Notes: generated by a model from the letters alone, not told the origin. 36,767 bases of DNA from M3007 sp040080915 (GCA_040080915.1 JBEBHD010000024.1:1-36767); one strand, 5' to 3'; shown: positions 16,974 through 25,301, counted from the first letter of the stretch. Numbers and translations: made by a program.

Positions 16974-17007
16974 TTGCCGTTTTCATTTAGGACAATGCTT
17001 AGTTTTG
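16974..17007 (+). promoter_or_regulatory. Possible promoter TTG-N23-TAGTTTTG
   Basis: TAGTTTTG at 17000-17007 matches TAnnTTTG. A TTG at 16974-16976 lies 23 bp upstream, at the long end of the permitted spacing. The start of transcription would be about 25 bp before the ATG at 17039. Confidence 0.45.
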
Positions 17008-17038
17008 CCGCATTAACTAAACTGTAATTACTGAAAAC

Positions 17039-17524
17039 ATGCAAACAAAAAAGTTAGTGTTCGTCCTTGCCCTCCTGATTGGATGCGCTGCGGCCTCGTT
17101 CGGCCAAGAGTACAAATCGGCCATTGGTTTGCGCCTTGGCTACCCTGTCTCCATCACCTACAAAACTTTTATCAGCGATCCGGGTGCCATCGAGATATTT
17201 GGCGGCTTCCGTTCCTGGACCGGCTACAAGTGGTTCAACGTGGCTGGCTTGTATGAGCACCACGCTGAAGTCTCCGGTGTTGACGGACTGAAATGGTACT
17301 TTGGCGGAGGCGCTTCCGTCTTCTTCTGGACCTACGACGAAGGTTTTGATGGCGGTTCGAGCACCAGTATAGGCCTTTTGGGCACGCTCGGCCTCGACTA
17401 CAAATTCGCCGACGCACCGATCAACTTGTCTGCCGACTGGGTGCCGCACTTTTTCCTCAATGGCTACGGCAGCGGTTTTGGCGGTGGTTACGGTGCGCTC
17501 AGCGTCCGCTATACGCTGAATTGA
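17039..17524 (+). CDS. Small outer-membrane beta-barrel protein, hypothetical
   Basis: 161 residues. A signal peptide (MQTKKLVFVLALLIGCAAASFGQ) is followed by alternating hydrophobic and polar strands rich in glycine and aromatics (AIGLRLGYPVSITYKTF, AIEIFGGFR, GLLGTLGLDYKF), ending in GYGALSVRYTLN, with an aromatic near the end as in small outer-membrane barrels. No enzymatic motif is seen. It is a single-gene unit between a divergent coaD and its own terminator. Family function is unknown, and a structural or stress-related envelope role would be a guess. Confidence 0.82.
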   Translation: MQTKKLVFVLALLIGCAAASFGQEYKSAIGLRLGYPVSITYKTFISDPGAIEIFGGFRSWTGYKWFNVAGLYEHHAEVSGVDGLKWYFGGGASVFFWTYDEGFDGGSSTSIGLLGTLGLDYKFADAPINLSADWVPHFFLNGYGSGFGGGYGALSVRYTLN

Positions 17525-17548
17525 TTTTTTTTTGAACAGCGCCAACCT

Positions 17549-17591
17549 AAACAGGGCCAGCGAACAAATGTGTTCTGCTGGCCCTGTTTTT
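17549..17591 (+). terminator. Intrinsic terminator after the barrel gene
   Basis: The 12-bp arms aaacagggccag (17549-17560) and ctggccctgttt (17578-17589) are exact complements, extended by further pairs inside, and followed by a T-run. It lies 25 bp after the stop codon. Confidence 0.88.
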
Positions 17592-17655
17592 GTAGCCATT
17601 CGATTCTCGGCTTTGAGTTATCCGTGGAGCTACGCCTCACCCAACAATCGTTTTT

Positions 17656-17700
17656 TGTAACTGGTTAGGTCGCCGCGCTGCGGCTACCTAACCAGTTACA
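17656..17700. repeat. Near-perfect palindrome at the end of the respiratory operon
   Basis: The 15-bp outer arms (17656-17670 and 17686-17700) and 5-bp inner arms (gccgc/gcggc) are separated by one mismatch, with a 3-nt loop. Read in the direction of the operon (minus strand), the hairpin is followed by A residues and not U, so it is not a classical intrinsic terminator. It could be a 3'-end stabilising hairpin or another intergenic element. It lies 6 bp beyond the last operon gene. Confidence 0.8.
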
Positions 17701-17705
17701 CGCTC

Positions 17706-18008
17706 TTAATTATTCTGGCTCGGATCAATACTCAACGAATGTGGCATATCCGGCTGTTGGGCCTCCTTTTTGCGGTTGCGCCACCACCAATACCCGATGG
17801 ATGCCACCAAAATGTACGGCATCGCCAGCATGTACAGGATGCCGGTATTCAGGCCAGCCCCATCGGTGCCGCCGTTTTTCATGTTGGACTCTGCCGACAT
17901 ACGGCACATGGGGCACTGGGCCTGCGCCTCGGATGGAAAGAAAAGCCAGATGGCCAGTAAAAGCACACCCAGTGCAAAGACGAATTGAATTGCTTTGTTC
18001 TTTCGCAT
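17706..18008 (-). CDS. Small CPMC-motif membrane protein, oxidase-linked
   Basis: 100 residues with no assigned family. An N-terminal hydrophobic segment (residues about 8-30, VFALGVLLLAIWLFF) is followed by QCPMCRMSAESN, a CxxC with methionines at about residues 32-43, and then a second membrane span (ILYMLAMPYILVASIGYWWW). The CxxC would sit at the periplasmic face if the first segment is a signal or anchor. I recall similar proteins after DUF420 genes in Bacteroidota. Copper or thiol chemistry for oxidase assembly is plausible, because the nearby SCO-like protein lacks its metal ligands, but this is inference. It is the last gene of the respiratory operon and starts 11 bp after ctaM. Confidence 0.75.
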   Translation of the reverse strand: MRKNKAIQFVFALGVLLLAIWLFFPSEAQAQCPMCRMSAESNMKNGGTDGAGLNTGILYMLAMPYILVASIGYWWWRNRKKEAQQPDMPHSLSIDPSQNN

Positions 18009-18019
18009 AATTTATGTGT

Positions 18020-18574
18020 TTACTGACCGTAATAAGGCCGGAGCATCAAGTAACAAATCGGGCCAGTGACGGCCACATACAGCCAAAGCGGAAAAACCCA
18101 ACGGGCCATTTTCCGGTGCCGGTCGTACTGACCGGTGTAAGCGCGGTTGAACGTCAGCAGCACAAACGGCAGAATGACCGCTGCCAGCACGACGTGCGTG
18201 ATCAGAACAAAAAAGTAGACGTATCGGATGCCCCCTACCCCACCAAATTTTGTTTCCGGGGTAGTAAAATGATATAGCACGTACGACACCAAAAACAACG
18301 CCGAGCAAAGCATGGCAGCATAAATGGCCCGGCGGTGTGCCAGCACGTTTTTTTTCCGAATAAAGATGTACGCAAAAACCAAGATGACAGCGGTGAGCGC
18401 ATTCAGAGAAGAGTGGAGCGGGGGCAAAAAACTGAAGTCAATACCGCCGATATCCAACTTTTCCTTTCGCCGCATCAGAACCGTGAGCATCAAAACCAAC
18501 GCTGACGCAGCGTACGCCAGCTTGTTCAGGCGTTTTTCAAATCGGATGTTGTCTTCTACGGTTCGCTCGATCAT
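18020..18574 (-). CDS. ctaM: DUF420 (CtaM/YozB-like) oxidase assembly protein
   Basis: A 184-residue integral membrane protein with about five membrane segments. In Gram-positive bacteria the DUF420 protein CtaM is needed to mature heme-A-containing oxidases, probably at the heme A step. Histidines placed near helix ends are visible (PPLHSSLNA, LAHRRAI, VLYHFTT, LITHVVLAA), a pattern compatible with heme handling. The position within the cytochrome oxidase operon fits. The neighbours are the degenerate SCO-like gene upstream (11-bp gap) and the CPMC protein downstream. The gene symbol is by homology only. Confidence 0.88.
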   Translation of the reverse strand: MIERTVEDNIRFEKRLNKLAYAASALVLMLTVLMRRKEKLDIGGIDFSFLPPLHSSLNALTAVILVFAYIFIRKKNVLAHRRAIYAAMLCSALFLVSYVLYHFTTPETKFGGVGGIRYVYFFVLITHVVLAAVILPFVLLTFNRAYTGQYDRHRKMARWVFPLWLYVAVTGPICYLMLRPYYGQ

Positions 18575-18585
18575 ATCGGTTTTGT

Positions 18586-19215
18586 TCAGTGTTTGGGTAG
18601 CAGCAACGCGATGTGTTCCACCATTCGCCCGATTTCCTTTTCACTCGTGGCATCGTAAAAGCAGCGGATGGTACCCGAAGCATCGGCCAGTGCAAAATAG
18701 AACTCCGACGGCCGCACATCGTTTTTTTGGCAAAACAGGTCGTAAGCGTTGGTCATGATCGTCTTCCATGACCCGACAGCACCCGTCCAGACCCAGTTGG
18801 CAAAGTCGGCACTGGGGAGGGTCTGGGCGTAGGTTCGGAACTCCGCCGTTCCGTGTTGAGCGACCATGACCATCCGAAAGTCGTCGTAAGTATTGCCCGG
18901 TTTGAAGCCGAACTGCGTGTAAAGCCGCTCCCCGGTGTCCAATATTTTTTTGTTCATCTCGGTGAGGTCAGGATTGGAACCAAAGTAGTAGACAATGCAC
19001 ACCTTTTCGGCCAGCATGTTCTCCTTGGTGCCGTCGGGGTAAATGACTTGTGCGCCCCGAATTTTGCCATAGTTTTGGAGTTCGGCCTGGGCTTGTTTGC
19101 GCCATTTCAAGCCGCCGCTCAAATAGTACCACGACCCGGCTGGCAGTACGACCAGTATCACAAATAGTACTGCAGCAATGTATGTCTTGCGTTTTTTTGA
19201 AACCTGTTCGCTCAT
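18586..19215 (-). CDS. Degenerate SCO1/SenC-like thioredoxin-fold protein
   Basis: 209 residues. One N-terminal membrane anchor (about 12-32, IAAVLFVILVVLPAGSWYYL) precedes a thioredoxin-like domain. The C-terminal region GTIRCFYDATSEKEIGRMVE closely resembles SCO copper chaperones, as does the gene position. The segment where SCO proteins carry CxxxC reads VCIVYYFGSNPDLTEMNKK, with only one cysteine before the motif position and none within it, and the usual histidine before the penultimate strand is also missing (RPSEFYFALAD). It therefore cannot bind copper in the canonical way. It might act as a scaffold, or in a thiol-independent assembly step. It lies between the subunit IV gene and ctaM. 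Confidence 0.75.
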   Translation of the reverse strand: MSEQVSKKRKTYIAAVLFVILVVLPAGSWYYLSGGLKWRKQAQAELQNYGKIRGAQVIYPDGTKENMLAEKVCIVYYFGSNPDLTEMNKKILDTGERLYTQFGFKPGNTYDDFRMVMVAQHGTAEFRTYAQTLPSADFANWVWTGAVGSWKTIMTNAYDLFCQKNDVRPSEFYFALADASGTIRCFYDATSEKEIGRMVEHIALLLPKH

Positions 19216-19275
19216 ATCTGTAAGTGCCGCGTCGGGTGGTGCAATCTATCAACTTGTTTTTTACACTTTACCTAA

Positions 19276-19713
19276 TCAACCTTTTAGAGGCCAATCGGTG
19301 CCCGGAAGCAGGTAGCCTTGGGGCTGTCCGCCCGATTTGGGAGCGACAACGTTTCTGTCTTTTTCATGGATTTGCTCTCGACGTGCGCCCCACGAACTAC
19401 CCTCTTGGAAAAAAGCGATGAGCGCCCAGATCAGAAGTGTGGTGGGCAACAGCACGCTCAGCATGAGGCCGCGCATCTCGTAGGCCATGTGCATGAAATA
19501 AAAAATAATGAAATAGGCCTTGTACAGGGAAAAGCCGATCATGAGCAGCATATACAGGTAGTGCCCAAAGCCTTCGGCAAAACGGATGCCGTGTACCAAA
19601 TGCCCTTTGGCCAAAAGGGCTACGAGCACTTCGATGATCGTGATAGCACCGAGCAGCATAAGTCCCCGAAATACCAAGGCCTTTTGTTCTTCGTATGATT
19701 GATGTCCAGCCAT
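19276..19713 (-). CDS. coxD: Cytochrome c oxidase subunit IV-like protein
   Basis: A 145-residue protein with three predicted membrane helices (about 19-41 LMLLGAITIIEVLVALL, 55-77 LYMLLMIGFSLYKAYFIIFYFMH and 86-106 LMLSVLLPTTLLIWALIAFF), the fold of the prokaryotic COX4/CyoD-like small subunit that helps assemble the CuB site. The ATG at 19713 is preferred. An in-frame TTG 12 bp upstream (giving MSKNM) is the alternative. The polar C-terminal tail of about 35 residues (EKDRNVVAPKSGG) is specific to this group. It lies between the subunit III gene and the SCO-like gene. Confidence 0.88.
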   Translation of the reverse strand: MAGHQSYEEQKALVFRGLMLLGAITIIEVLVALLAKGHLVHGIRFAEGFGHYLYMLLMIGFSLYKAYFIIFYFMHMAYEMRGLMLSVLLPTTLLIWALIAFFQEGSSWGARREQIHEKDRNVVAPKSGGQPQGYLLPGTDWPLKG

Positions 19714-19765
19714 ATTTTTTGACAAGTGAGATTGCGTGAGAGAATGATTCGGCAGCGGTTAAGGA

Positions 19766-20644
19766 TCAGAGCAGGTAAAATACTAGGAACACAAATACCC
19801 ATACCAAGTCCACGAAGTGCCAGTACAGACCTATTTTTTCTACCATTTCGTAACCGTTCCGGCGGGCGGCGTACACACCGCTCGCGGCATTGATCATGAT
19901 GATGCTCAAAAACAGTACACCGGAAAACACGTGAAATCCGTGGAAACCTGTGATAAAAAAGAACAGGGCACCAAATGCCTTGGGGCCAAACTCGGCCTGG
20001 CGCTTTTCAGAGCCATAGGGGCCGTTTTTGTACTGCACGGTGGGCACGTCGAACTTGTCCCCATGTTTATGCAACAGGTAGTTGTCGCCTTTCGCAAAAG
20101 TTTTTGTGGAACCGTCGGGGTTTTTGGCCTCCGTTCCGTCTGCGTTCAGGTACACCCCATCGGCGATGTGTCGGCCAAACGGATTGACCGAAACGGTCAT
20201 GTTCTCCTTGACAATGAGGGTGGTCCATTCATACGCCTGTGAACCTAAAAACGTGGCCCCGCCGAGGATGGTGAGAAACATCCAGAAAACCACGCCCTGG
20301 CGGTTTTCCCGATGGCCCTCTTGCACCGCCCGCACCATCGTGACCGAACTGAAAATGAGGACAAAGGTCATAAAGGTCACGAATATCAGCGGCCAGTGCG
20401 CGTTCACGAACGGAAATGACGCAAACACAAAGTCAGCCTCCGGCCATGTCGGTGTGCTAAAACGCAAGGAACCGTAGGCAATCAAAAAGCCAGCAAATGT
20501 GAAGGCATCCGACAACAGGAAGTACCACATCATCAGTTTGCCATAGGTGGCCTTAAAAGGCACTATGCCGCCCTCCCAGTTGGCGGTTGCGTTGTCTTGG
20601 TGGTCGTGTGTGTGTGATTCGTGTGCAACGGAAGTATCTGCCAT
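19766..20644 (-). CDS. coxC: Cytochrome c oxidase subunit III, long paralog
   Basis: 292 residues, second of two adjacent subunit III genes. The N-terminus is histidine-rich (AHESHTHDHQD). Membrane helices start at about 37 (LMMWYFLLSDAFTFAGFLIAY), and the C-terminal signature GFHGFHVFSGVLFLS and LYWHFVDLVWVFVFLVFYLL is typical of subunit III. A soluble insertion of about 75 residues (about 150-220, including NADGTEAKNPDGSTKTFAKG and LLHKHGDKFD) interrupts the helices, probably forming a periplasmic loop. Subunit III stabilises the oxidase and the oxygen and proton entry of subunit I. It starts 45 bp after the shorter paralog. Confidence 0.93.
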   Translation of the reverse strand: MADTSVAHESHTHDHQDNATANWEGGIVPFKATYGKLMMWYFLLSDAFTFAGFLIAYGSLRFSTPTWPEADFVFASFPFVNAHWPLIFVTFMTFVLIFSSVTMVRAVQEGHRENRQGVVFWMFLTILGGATFLGSQAYEWTTLIVKENMTVSVNPFGRHIADGVYLNADGTEAKNPDGSTKTFAKGDNYLLHKHGDKFDVPTVQYKNGPYGSEKRQAEFGPKAFGALFFFITGFHGFHVFSGVLFLSIIMINAASGVYAARRNGYEMVEKIGLYWHFVDLVWVFVFLVFYLL

Positions 20645-20689
20645 GTTCAGCGAATATTGAAAGTAATGGGAATTTTAAACGATTGGCGT

Positions 20690-21268
20690 TCAGGAGGATT
20701 GGATCAGAAAAAATACAAAAAGATATACCCAAAGAGCATCAACAAAATGCCAGTAGTGTACGACCAATTCGAATCGCAAGCGGCGGCGCGGGGTTGGCTT
20801 GAAAGGCAACAGGTGTGCATGCGCCATCGCCACCACCAAGGCTGCCACACCACCAAGGACGTGCGCTGCGTGCAAACCGGAGATCACATACACGAATGAA
20901 CTGGAGGGATTGGTCGTGAACGTGGCCCCCATAGCCGTCATCGCTTCCCAGCCCATGTATTGCAGGACGACAAATGCAATGCCGAGCACAAATGTGGTGA
21001 CCAACAACAACTTGTACGGCTTTTCAGCACCTCGCAAAAAGGCCCGGTAGGAAGCGTGCAGGGTCACACTGCTCGCCACGATGACGAGTGTATTCAGGAA
21101 AAAAATATCCGGCAACTTGAACTCGTACCAATTGCCAGCGGCACGACGCACGATGTACGCGCTCGTGAACGCCCCGAACATCATGATGATCGTGGCAATG
21201 GCTACCCACAAAGCGAATTTGTGGGCGTGAATTTTGTTATGGCCGTATTCGGTTGACACCGTGTTCAT
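20690..21268 (-). CDS. coxC: Cytochrome c oxidase subunit III, short paralog
   Basis: A 192-residue, five-helix form of subunit III lacking the first two helices of the seven-helix type. The helices run from about 18 (FALWVAIATIIMMFGAFTSAYIV) to the end. SFVYVISGLHAAHVLGG and VVHYWHFVDALWVYLFVFFL are the family signatures. It starts 9 bp after the ctaB stop on the same strand, consistent with translational coupling. Side-by-side paralogs (this one and the gene at 19766) suggest that both contribute to one oxidase, but which is the structural subunit cannot be told from sequence. Confidence 0.93.
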   Translation of the reverse strand: MNTVSTEYGHNKIHAHKFALWVAIATIIMMFGAFTSAYIVRRAAGNWYEFKLPDIFFLNTLVIVASSVTLHASYRAFLRGAEKPYKLLLVTTFVLGIAFVVLQYMGWEAMTAMGATFTTNPSSSFVYVISGLHAAHVLGGVAALVVAMAHAHLLPFKPTPRRRLRFELVVHYWHFVDALWVYLFVFFLIQSS

Positions 21269-21277
21269 TTTCAGCGT

Positions 21278-22183
21278 TTAAATTTTGTCCAACAACACCA
21301 CGATCAATGAAAGCGGCAGGTGTAGGAACGAGGCGAACATTTGGCGGCGAGCCGCATCGCGCGAGCATGTGCGGTACAACTGCCAACACCGATAAGCGAA
21401 AAAGCCGTTCACCAGAACCAAGGCCGTCGTGGCCAGCGCTCCCGTGAAACCGATACCGTACCCGATGATCGCACTGGCTACCATCAGGACACAAAACAGC
21501 AGCGACAACAGGCCTGTGGTCTCGTTTTTTTCACCATTCTTGGAGGGCAGCATGACGAAGCCCGCTCTTTTATAGTCCTCATCTGCAAGCCAGGCAACTG
21601 CCCAAAAGTGCGGAAACTGCCACAAAAACTGGATCGTGAACAACATTAGCGCTGTGGAGGTCAGCACGCCATCCCACGCCGTACATCCGATGACCAAGGG
21701 CAAGGCCCCCGGCACGGCACCAACGACCACCGCCAGCTGCGACGACGAGCGTTTCAGTGGCGTATAGATGAAGGCGTAACTGATGAGCGACAACATGCCG
21801 AGGAAGCCCGTCAGCGGGTTGAAAAACGTGAGGATGGTCACCCCGAAAAGGGCCATGATACCGGCACCCAAAACGGCTGCCGAAACACTCATCCGACCCG
21901 TTGCCACTGGCCGATTGGCCGTTCGGGGCATCAGGCGGTCATAATCGCGTTCCAGTACCTCGTTTAGCGCATTGGCAGCTCCCGTTACCAAAAAACCGCC
22001 CACGGCCAACAGTATCATACCCAACCAGCCAGCCTGTCCGCCGCTCGCAATCGCGTACGACATGAGCGCCGAAAACAAAACCATCAGGGAGAGTTTGAAC
22101 TTGACCAACAAGCCAAAATCCACAAACCCCTGCGTCAGGTTTGCCCAAATTGTCAGTGGCTGTGCGGAAGAATTAGATTGCAA
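21278..22183 (-). CDS. ctaB: Protoheme IX farnesyltransferase (heme O synthase)
   Basis: A 301-residue UbiA-type prenyltransferase that adds a farnesyl group to heme B, making heme O, the precursor of heme A for the oxidase encoded beside it. The first aspartate motif is clear (NALNEVLERDYDRLMPRT), as is the second region (LADEDYKRAGFVML). About nine membrane helices are present. No ATG is available near the expected start. The likely start codon is TTG at 22183, 48 bp after the coxA stop. A downstream in-frame GTG (about residue 21) is the alternative. No heme A synthase (ctaA) gene is in the window. Confidence 0.93.
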   Translation of the reverse strand: MQSNSSAQPLTIWANLTQGFVDFGLLVKFKLSLMVLFSALMSYAIASGGQAGWLGMILLAVGGFLVTGAANALNEVLERDYDRLMPRTANRPVATGRMSVSAAVLGAGIMALFGVTILTFFNPLTGFLGMLSLISYAFIYTPLKRSSSQLAVVVGAVPGALPLVIGCTAWDGVLTSTALMLFTIQFLWQFPHFWAVAWLADEDYKRAGFVMLPSKNGEKNETTGLLSLLFCVLMVASAIIGYGIGFTGALATTALVLVNGFFAYRCWQLYRTCSRDAARRQMFASFLHLPLSLIVVLLDKI

Positions 22184-22231
22184 AACTTGAGTTTTTTTGT
22201 TTGGTTGACAAACTGAGATGATCCTTGTGTG

Positions 22232-24088
22232 TCAATGCCCGTGGTCGTGTTCGCCTTCTTTGAGCGGGATAAACTGCGGGATATACTCCACACCGCCTTT
22301 TCCGTAGTCGTATGCCCAGCGGTGTACAGCCGGAATGTTGCCCGGCCAGTTGCCGTGTCCGGCATGGATGGGTGTCGTCCACTCCAACGTGTTGGCACCC
22401 CATGGGTTTTTCACCGTCACTTTGCGCCCGCTGAAGATCGAGTAGAAGAAGTTGATCACGAAGACGACTTGCAGGAAAAAGACCACAATAGCCGCCACGG
22501 TGATAAACTGGTTCAGTTCCGTGAAGTGCTTGAAAGCCTCAAACGAAGCACCACCGTCGTAGTAGCGGCGCGGCACACCGGCCATACCTGTGTAGTGCAT
22601 GGGCCAGAAAATGGCATAAGCCCCGATAAGGGTGCCCCAGAAGTGTACTTTGCCGAGGGTTTCGTTCATAAACCTGCCGAACATTTTCGGGAACCAATGG
22701 TAGATGCCTGCGAACATGCCGAAAAACGCGGCAATACCCATCACGATGTGGAAGTGCGCCACCACAAAGTAGGTGTCGTGCAGTTGAATATCAATGGCCG
22801 AGTTGCCGAGGAAAATACCCGTCAAACCGCCTGAAATGAACATGGACACAAAGCCGACGGCGAACATGCTCGCAGCATTGAACCGGAAATTAGAGCCGTA
22901 TATCGTGGTAATCCAGTTGAACACCTTCACTGCCGAGGGCACGGCAATAATGAGGGTGAACACCACGAAAAAATTACTGATGAAGGGATTCACCCCGGAC
23001 ATGAACATGTGGTGCGCCCATACGATGAACGACAAAAAGGCAATGGCCAAAATAGAGAGCACCATAGCACGGTAGCCGAAGATCGGTTTGCGTGCATGCA
23101 CCGACAACACCTCCGAAACAATACCCATGGACGGGAGGATGATGATGTACACCTCCGGGTGGCCGAGGAACCAAAACAGGTGCTGGAACAGTACCGGGCT
23201 GCCGCCGACTCGGTCAAGTACTTGGCCGCCAACCACGATTTCACTCAGGTAGAACGACGTGCCCATGCTACGATCGAACATAAGCAGCAAAACACCCGAG
23301 AGCAAAACCGGGAACGACAACACGCCCAAGATGGCTGTGACAAAAAACGCCCAGATCGTCAGCGGCATCCGCCACAGGTTCATTCCCTTGGTGCGCATAT
23401 TGAGCACCGTGGTCACATAATTGATACCGCCCAACAGGGCCGAAACCACAAATAGCGCCATGGCCACGATCCACATCGTCATACCGGCCGCAGAACCGTC
23501 GGAGGCCTGTGGAAGCGCGCTCAACGGCGGGTAGGCCGTCCAGCCCCCGGAAAACGGCCCGGTGCTGAGGAAGAGCGAAAGGAACATCACGACACTGGCC
23601 AAGAAGAAAAACCAGTATGAAAAGGAGTTCAACAGCGGCGAGGCCATGTCGCGAGCACCCACTTGCAGCGGAATCAGGATGTTGGAAAACGTGCCACTAA
23701 GGCCCGCCGTCAACACGAAGAATACCAGCACCGTGCCGTGGATCGTCACCAAGGAGTAATAAAACTCCGGGTCCAACTTGCCGATGCCAGCTTCGTTTAC
23801 CTGAATCCACTTGCCGAGGATAGGCCGAAGCCAAGCCATATCGGCTTCCGGGAAGCCTAATTGCAACCGGAACACAATGGACATGGCCGCTCCCATGAGC
23901 GCCCAAAAGATGCCCGTGATGAGAAACTGGCGGCCGATGATCTTGTGGTCGGTGCTAAAAATGTACGTCGTCAAAAAGTTCGACTGGTACTTGTCGCCAT
24001 GAGAATGTTCGTGGAAATGGTCGTCTAAGCCCTGTTCCTGGGTGAGCTTTTCTTCCAACGTATCGGCGGCATTTACTGCGTGAGCCAT
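22232..24088 (-). CDS. coxA: Cytochrome c oxidase subunit I
   Basis: 618 residues, 12-helix catalytic subunit with heme a, heme a3 and CuB; it reduces oxygen to water and pumps protons. The FLGHPEVYIIILP motif contains the CuB histidine, the cross-linked tyrosine and the D-channel glutamate of type A1 oxidases. The CuB histidine pair is seen in VWAHHMFMSG, the K-channel region in SAVKVFNW, and the heme ligands in HDTYFVVAHFHIVMG. Both cytoplasmic ends are histidine-rich (DDHFHEHSHGD at residues 22-32 and EGEHDHGH at the C-terminus). It sits 61 bp after coxB and 48 bp before ctaB. Confidence 0.98.
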   Translation of the reverse strand: MAHAVNAADTLEEKLTQEQGLDDHFHEHSHGDKYQSNFLTTYIFSTDHKIIGRQFLITGIFWALMGAAMSIVFRLQLGFPEADMAWLRPILGKWIQVNEAGIGKLDPEFYYSLVTIHGTVLVFFVLTAGLSGTFSNILIPLQVGARDMASPLLNSFSYWFFFLASVVMFLSLFLSTGPFSGGWTAYPPLSALPQASDGSAAGMTMWIVAMALFVVSALLGGINYVTTVLNMRTKGMNLWRMPLTIWAFFVTAILGVLSFPVLLSGVLLLMFDRSMGTSFYLSEIVVGGQVLDRVGGSPVLFQHLFWFLGHPEVYIIILPSMGIVSEVLSVHARKPIFGYRAMVLSILAIAFLSFIVWAHHMFMSGVNPFISNFFVVFTLIIAVPSAVKVFNWITTIYGSNFRFNAASMFAVGFVSMFISGGLTGIFLGNSAIDIQLHDTYFVVAHFHIVMGIAAFFGMFAGIYHWFPKMFGRFMNETLGKVHFWGTLIGAYAIFWPMHYTGMAGVPRRYYDGGASFEAFKHFTELNQFITVAAIVVFFLQVVFVINFFYSIFSGRKVTVKNPWGANTLEWTTPIHAGHGNWPGNIPAVHRWAYDYGKGGVEYIPQFIPLKEGEHDHGH

Positions 24089-24149
24089 AGCCTGTTGATT
24101 TGTATTGTGTGAACTTTCGTTGGTACGATGTCAGTTGAAAAAATGGTGG

Positions 24150-25301
24150 TTATTTGGTAGGAGGCGTAGCGGTGGTGTCTTGTGCCACCGGTGCTACGGG
24201 TTCCGTTGGGTCTATGTCAAGTACTTTTCCTTTGTTGGGATCGTCGTCTTTGCCCCGTATTTGCGAAACGTAGTACGACTTTTCGTTTTTGTACCAGTTG
24301 TCAAACTCTTCCTGTGACACGATGCGCAAGATACGCTTCATTGAGTAGTGGCCTTTCCCGCACAGTTCCGCGCAAGCGAGCTCATATTCAAAGCTCTCCC
24401 AGCGCTTAGGGCCAGTGGGATCTGCGGGATCAGATGGTTCGTTATATTCCGGGTATTTACTCAATTCTTTGCGATACTCGGCAGTAGTTTTGATCGGCGT
24501 GAAAACAAAGTAGGTGGGCATGCCCGGCACAGCATCCATTTTCACACGGAAATGCGGCAGGTAAAAATTGTGCAACACGTCTTTAGCGATGATCCGTACG
24601 CGTACTTTTTGGCCCACGGGCAGGTAAAGTTCCTGGCTGGCAATCACGTCGTCCCAGTTTTTTCGGTCGGTAAAATCTTGGCCGACCTGGTTATTAGCCG
24701 AGGTGAGTTTGTAATCACGGGTGCCAAGTTTGCTGTCGGGGCCGGGGTACCGGATGATCCAGTTGAACTGCTGGCCGATAGCCTCGATCTCGATGTAGTC
24801 ATTGTCGTTAGGGCTGATATCGGCCATTACCGTATTCCAAGCGTTGAGGCCCTGTACCACGAGGTAGGTCATCACGACCGCAGGCACTGCCGTCCAGATC
24901 ATTTCCAAGCGGTTGTCGTGTGAGATGAACTCGGCCTTGCGGTTTTCGCGCCAGCGGTATTTGTAGGCATACCAAAACAGGGCAATATGCGCGAGCACGA
25001 ACACGATGCCTGTAAAAATCAACGTGACATTGAACATGCCGTCTAGTATGCCTCCGTGTTCGGAAGCAGCGGCATGCGGTCCGTAGCCCATCATCTCATT
25101 TTTGTAGTGCCACGATGAAACAAACACCGCCACCAAAAACACAATGAGAAAGCCGATTGAGATCCAGCCGTTCCACTTGCTGCTGTCGCTCATCACCTCG
25201 CGTTCGCCTTTGATCTGGGCCGTGAGCTCGGTGACCTTGCCGATTTGAACCAGCACGATCGAAATTAGAATGATACAAAGGACAATGATAAGCGCTGTCA
25301 T
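24150..25301 (-). CDS. coxB: Cytochrome c oxidase subunit II (CuA)
   Basis: A 383-residue subunit that receives electrons at the binuclear CuA centre. Four hydrophobic segments (about 2-20, 45-63, 88-112 and 133-150) precede the periplasmic cupredoxin domain; the usual number is two, so the N-terminus is extended. CuA ligands are visible in DVLHNFYLP and CAELCGKGHYSM (about residues 305-316). There is no CxxCH, so this is an aa3-type and not a caa3-type subunit, and heme c must be supplied by ActA or ActE. A disordered Pro/Thr-rich tail follows (EPVAPVAQDTTATPPTK). It lies directly downstream of actF, 75 bp away. Confidence 0.97.
   Translation of the reverse strand: MTALIIVLCIILISIVLVQIGKVTELTAQIKGEREVMSDSSKWNGWISIGFLIVFLVAVFVSSWHYKNEMMGYGPHAAASEHGGILDGMFNVTLIFTGIVFVLAHIALFWYAYKYRWRENRKAEFISHDNRLEMIWTAVPAVVMTYLVVQGLNAWNTVMADISPNDNDYIEIEAIGQQFNWIIRYPGPDSKLGTRDYKLTSANNQVGQDFTDRKNWDDVIASQELYLPVGQKVRVRIIAKDVLHNFYLPHFRVKMDAVPGMPTYFVFTPIKTTAEYRKELSKYPEYNEPSDPADPTGPKRWESFEYELACAELCGKGHYSMKRILRIVSQEEFDNWYKNEKSYYVSQIRGKDDDPNKGKVLDIDPTEPVAPVAQDTTATPPTK

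Noticed and set aside
19714..19725. TTG start of coxD at 19725
   Set aside because: An ATG 12 bp downstream gives a normal N-terminus; the TTG is not needed.
24150..25301. caa3-type oxidase (heme c fused to subunit II)
   Set aside because: CoxB has no CxxCH; only CuA ligands are present, so aa3-type is the correct call.
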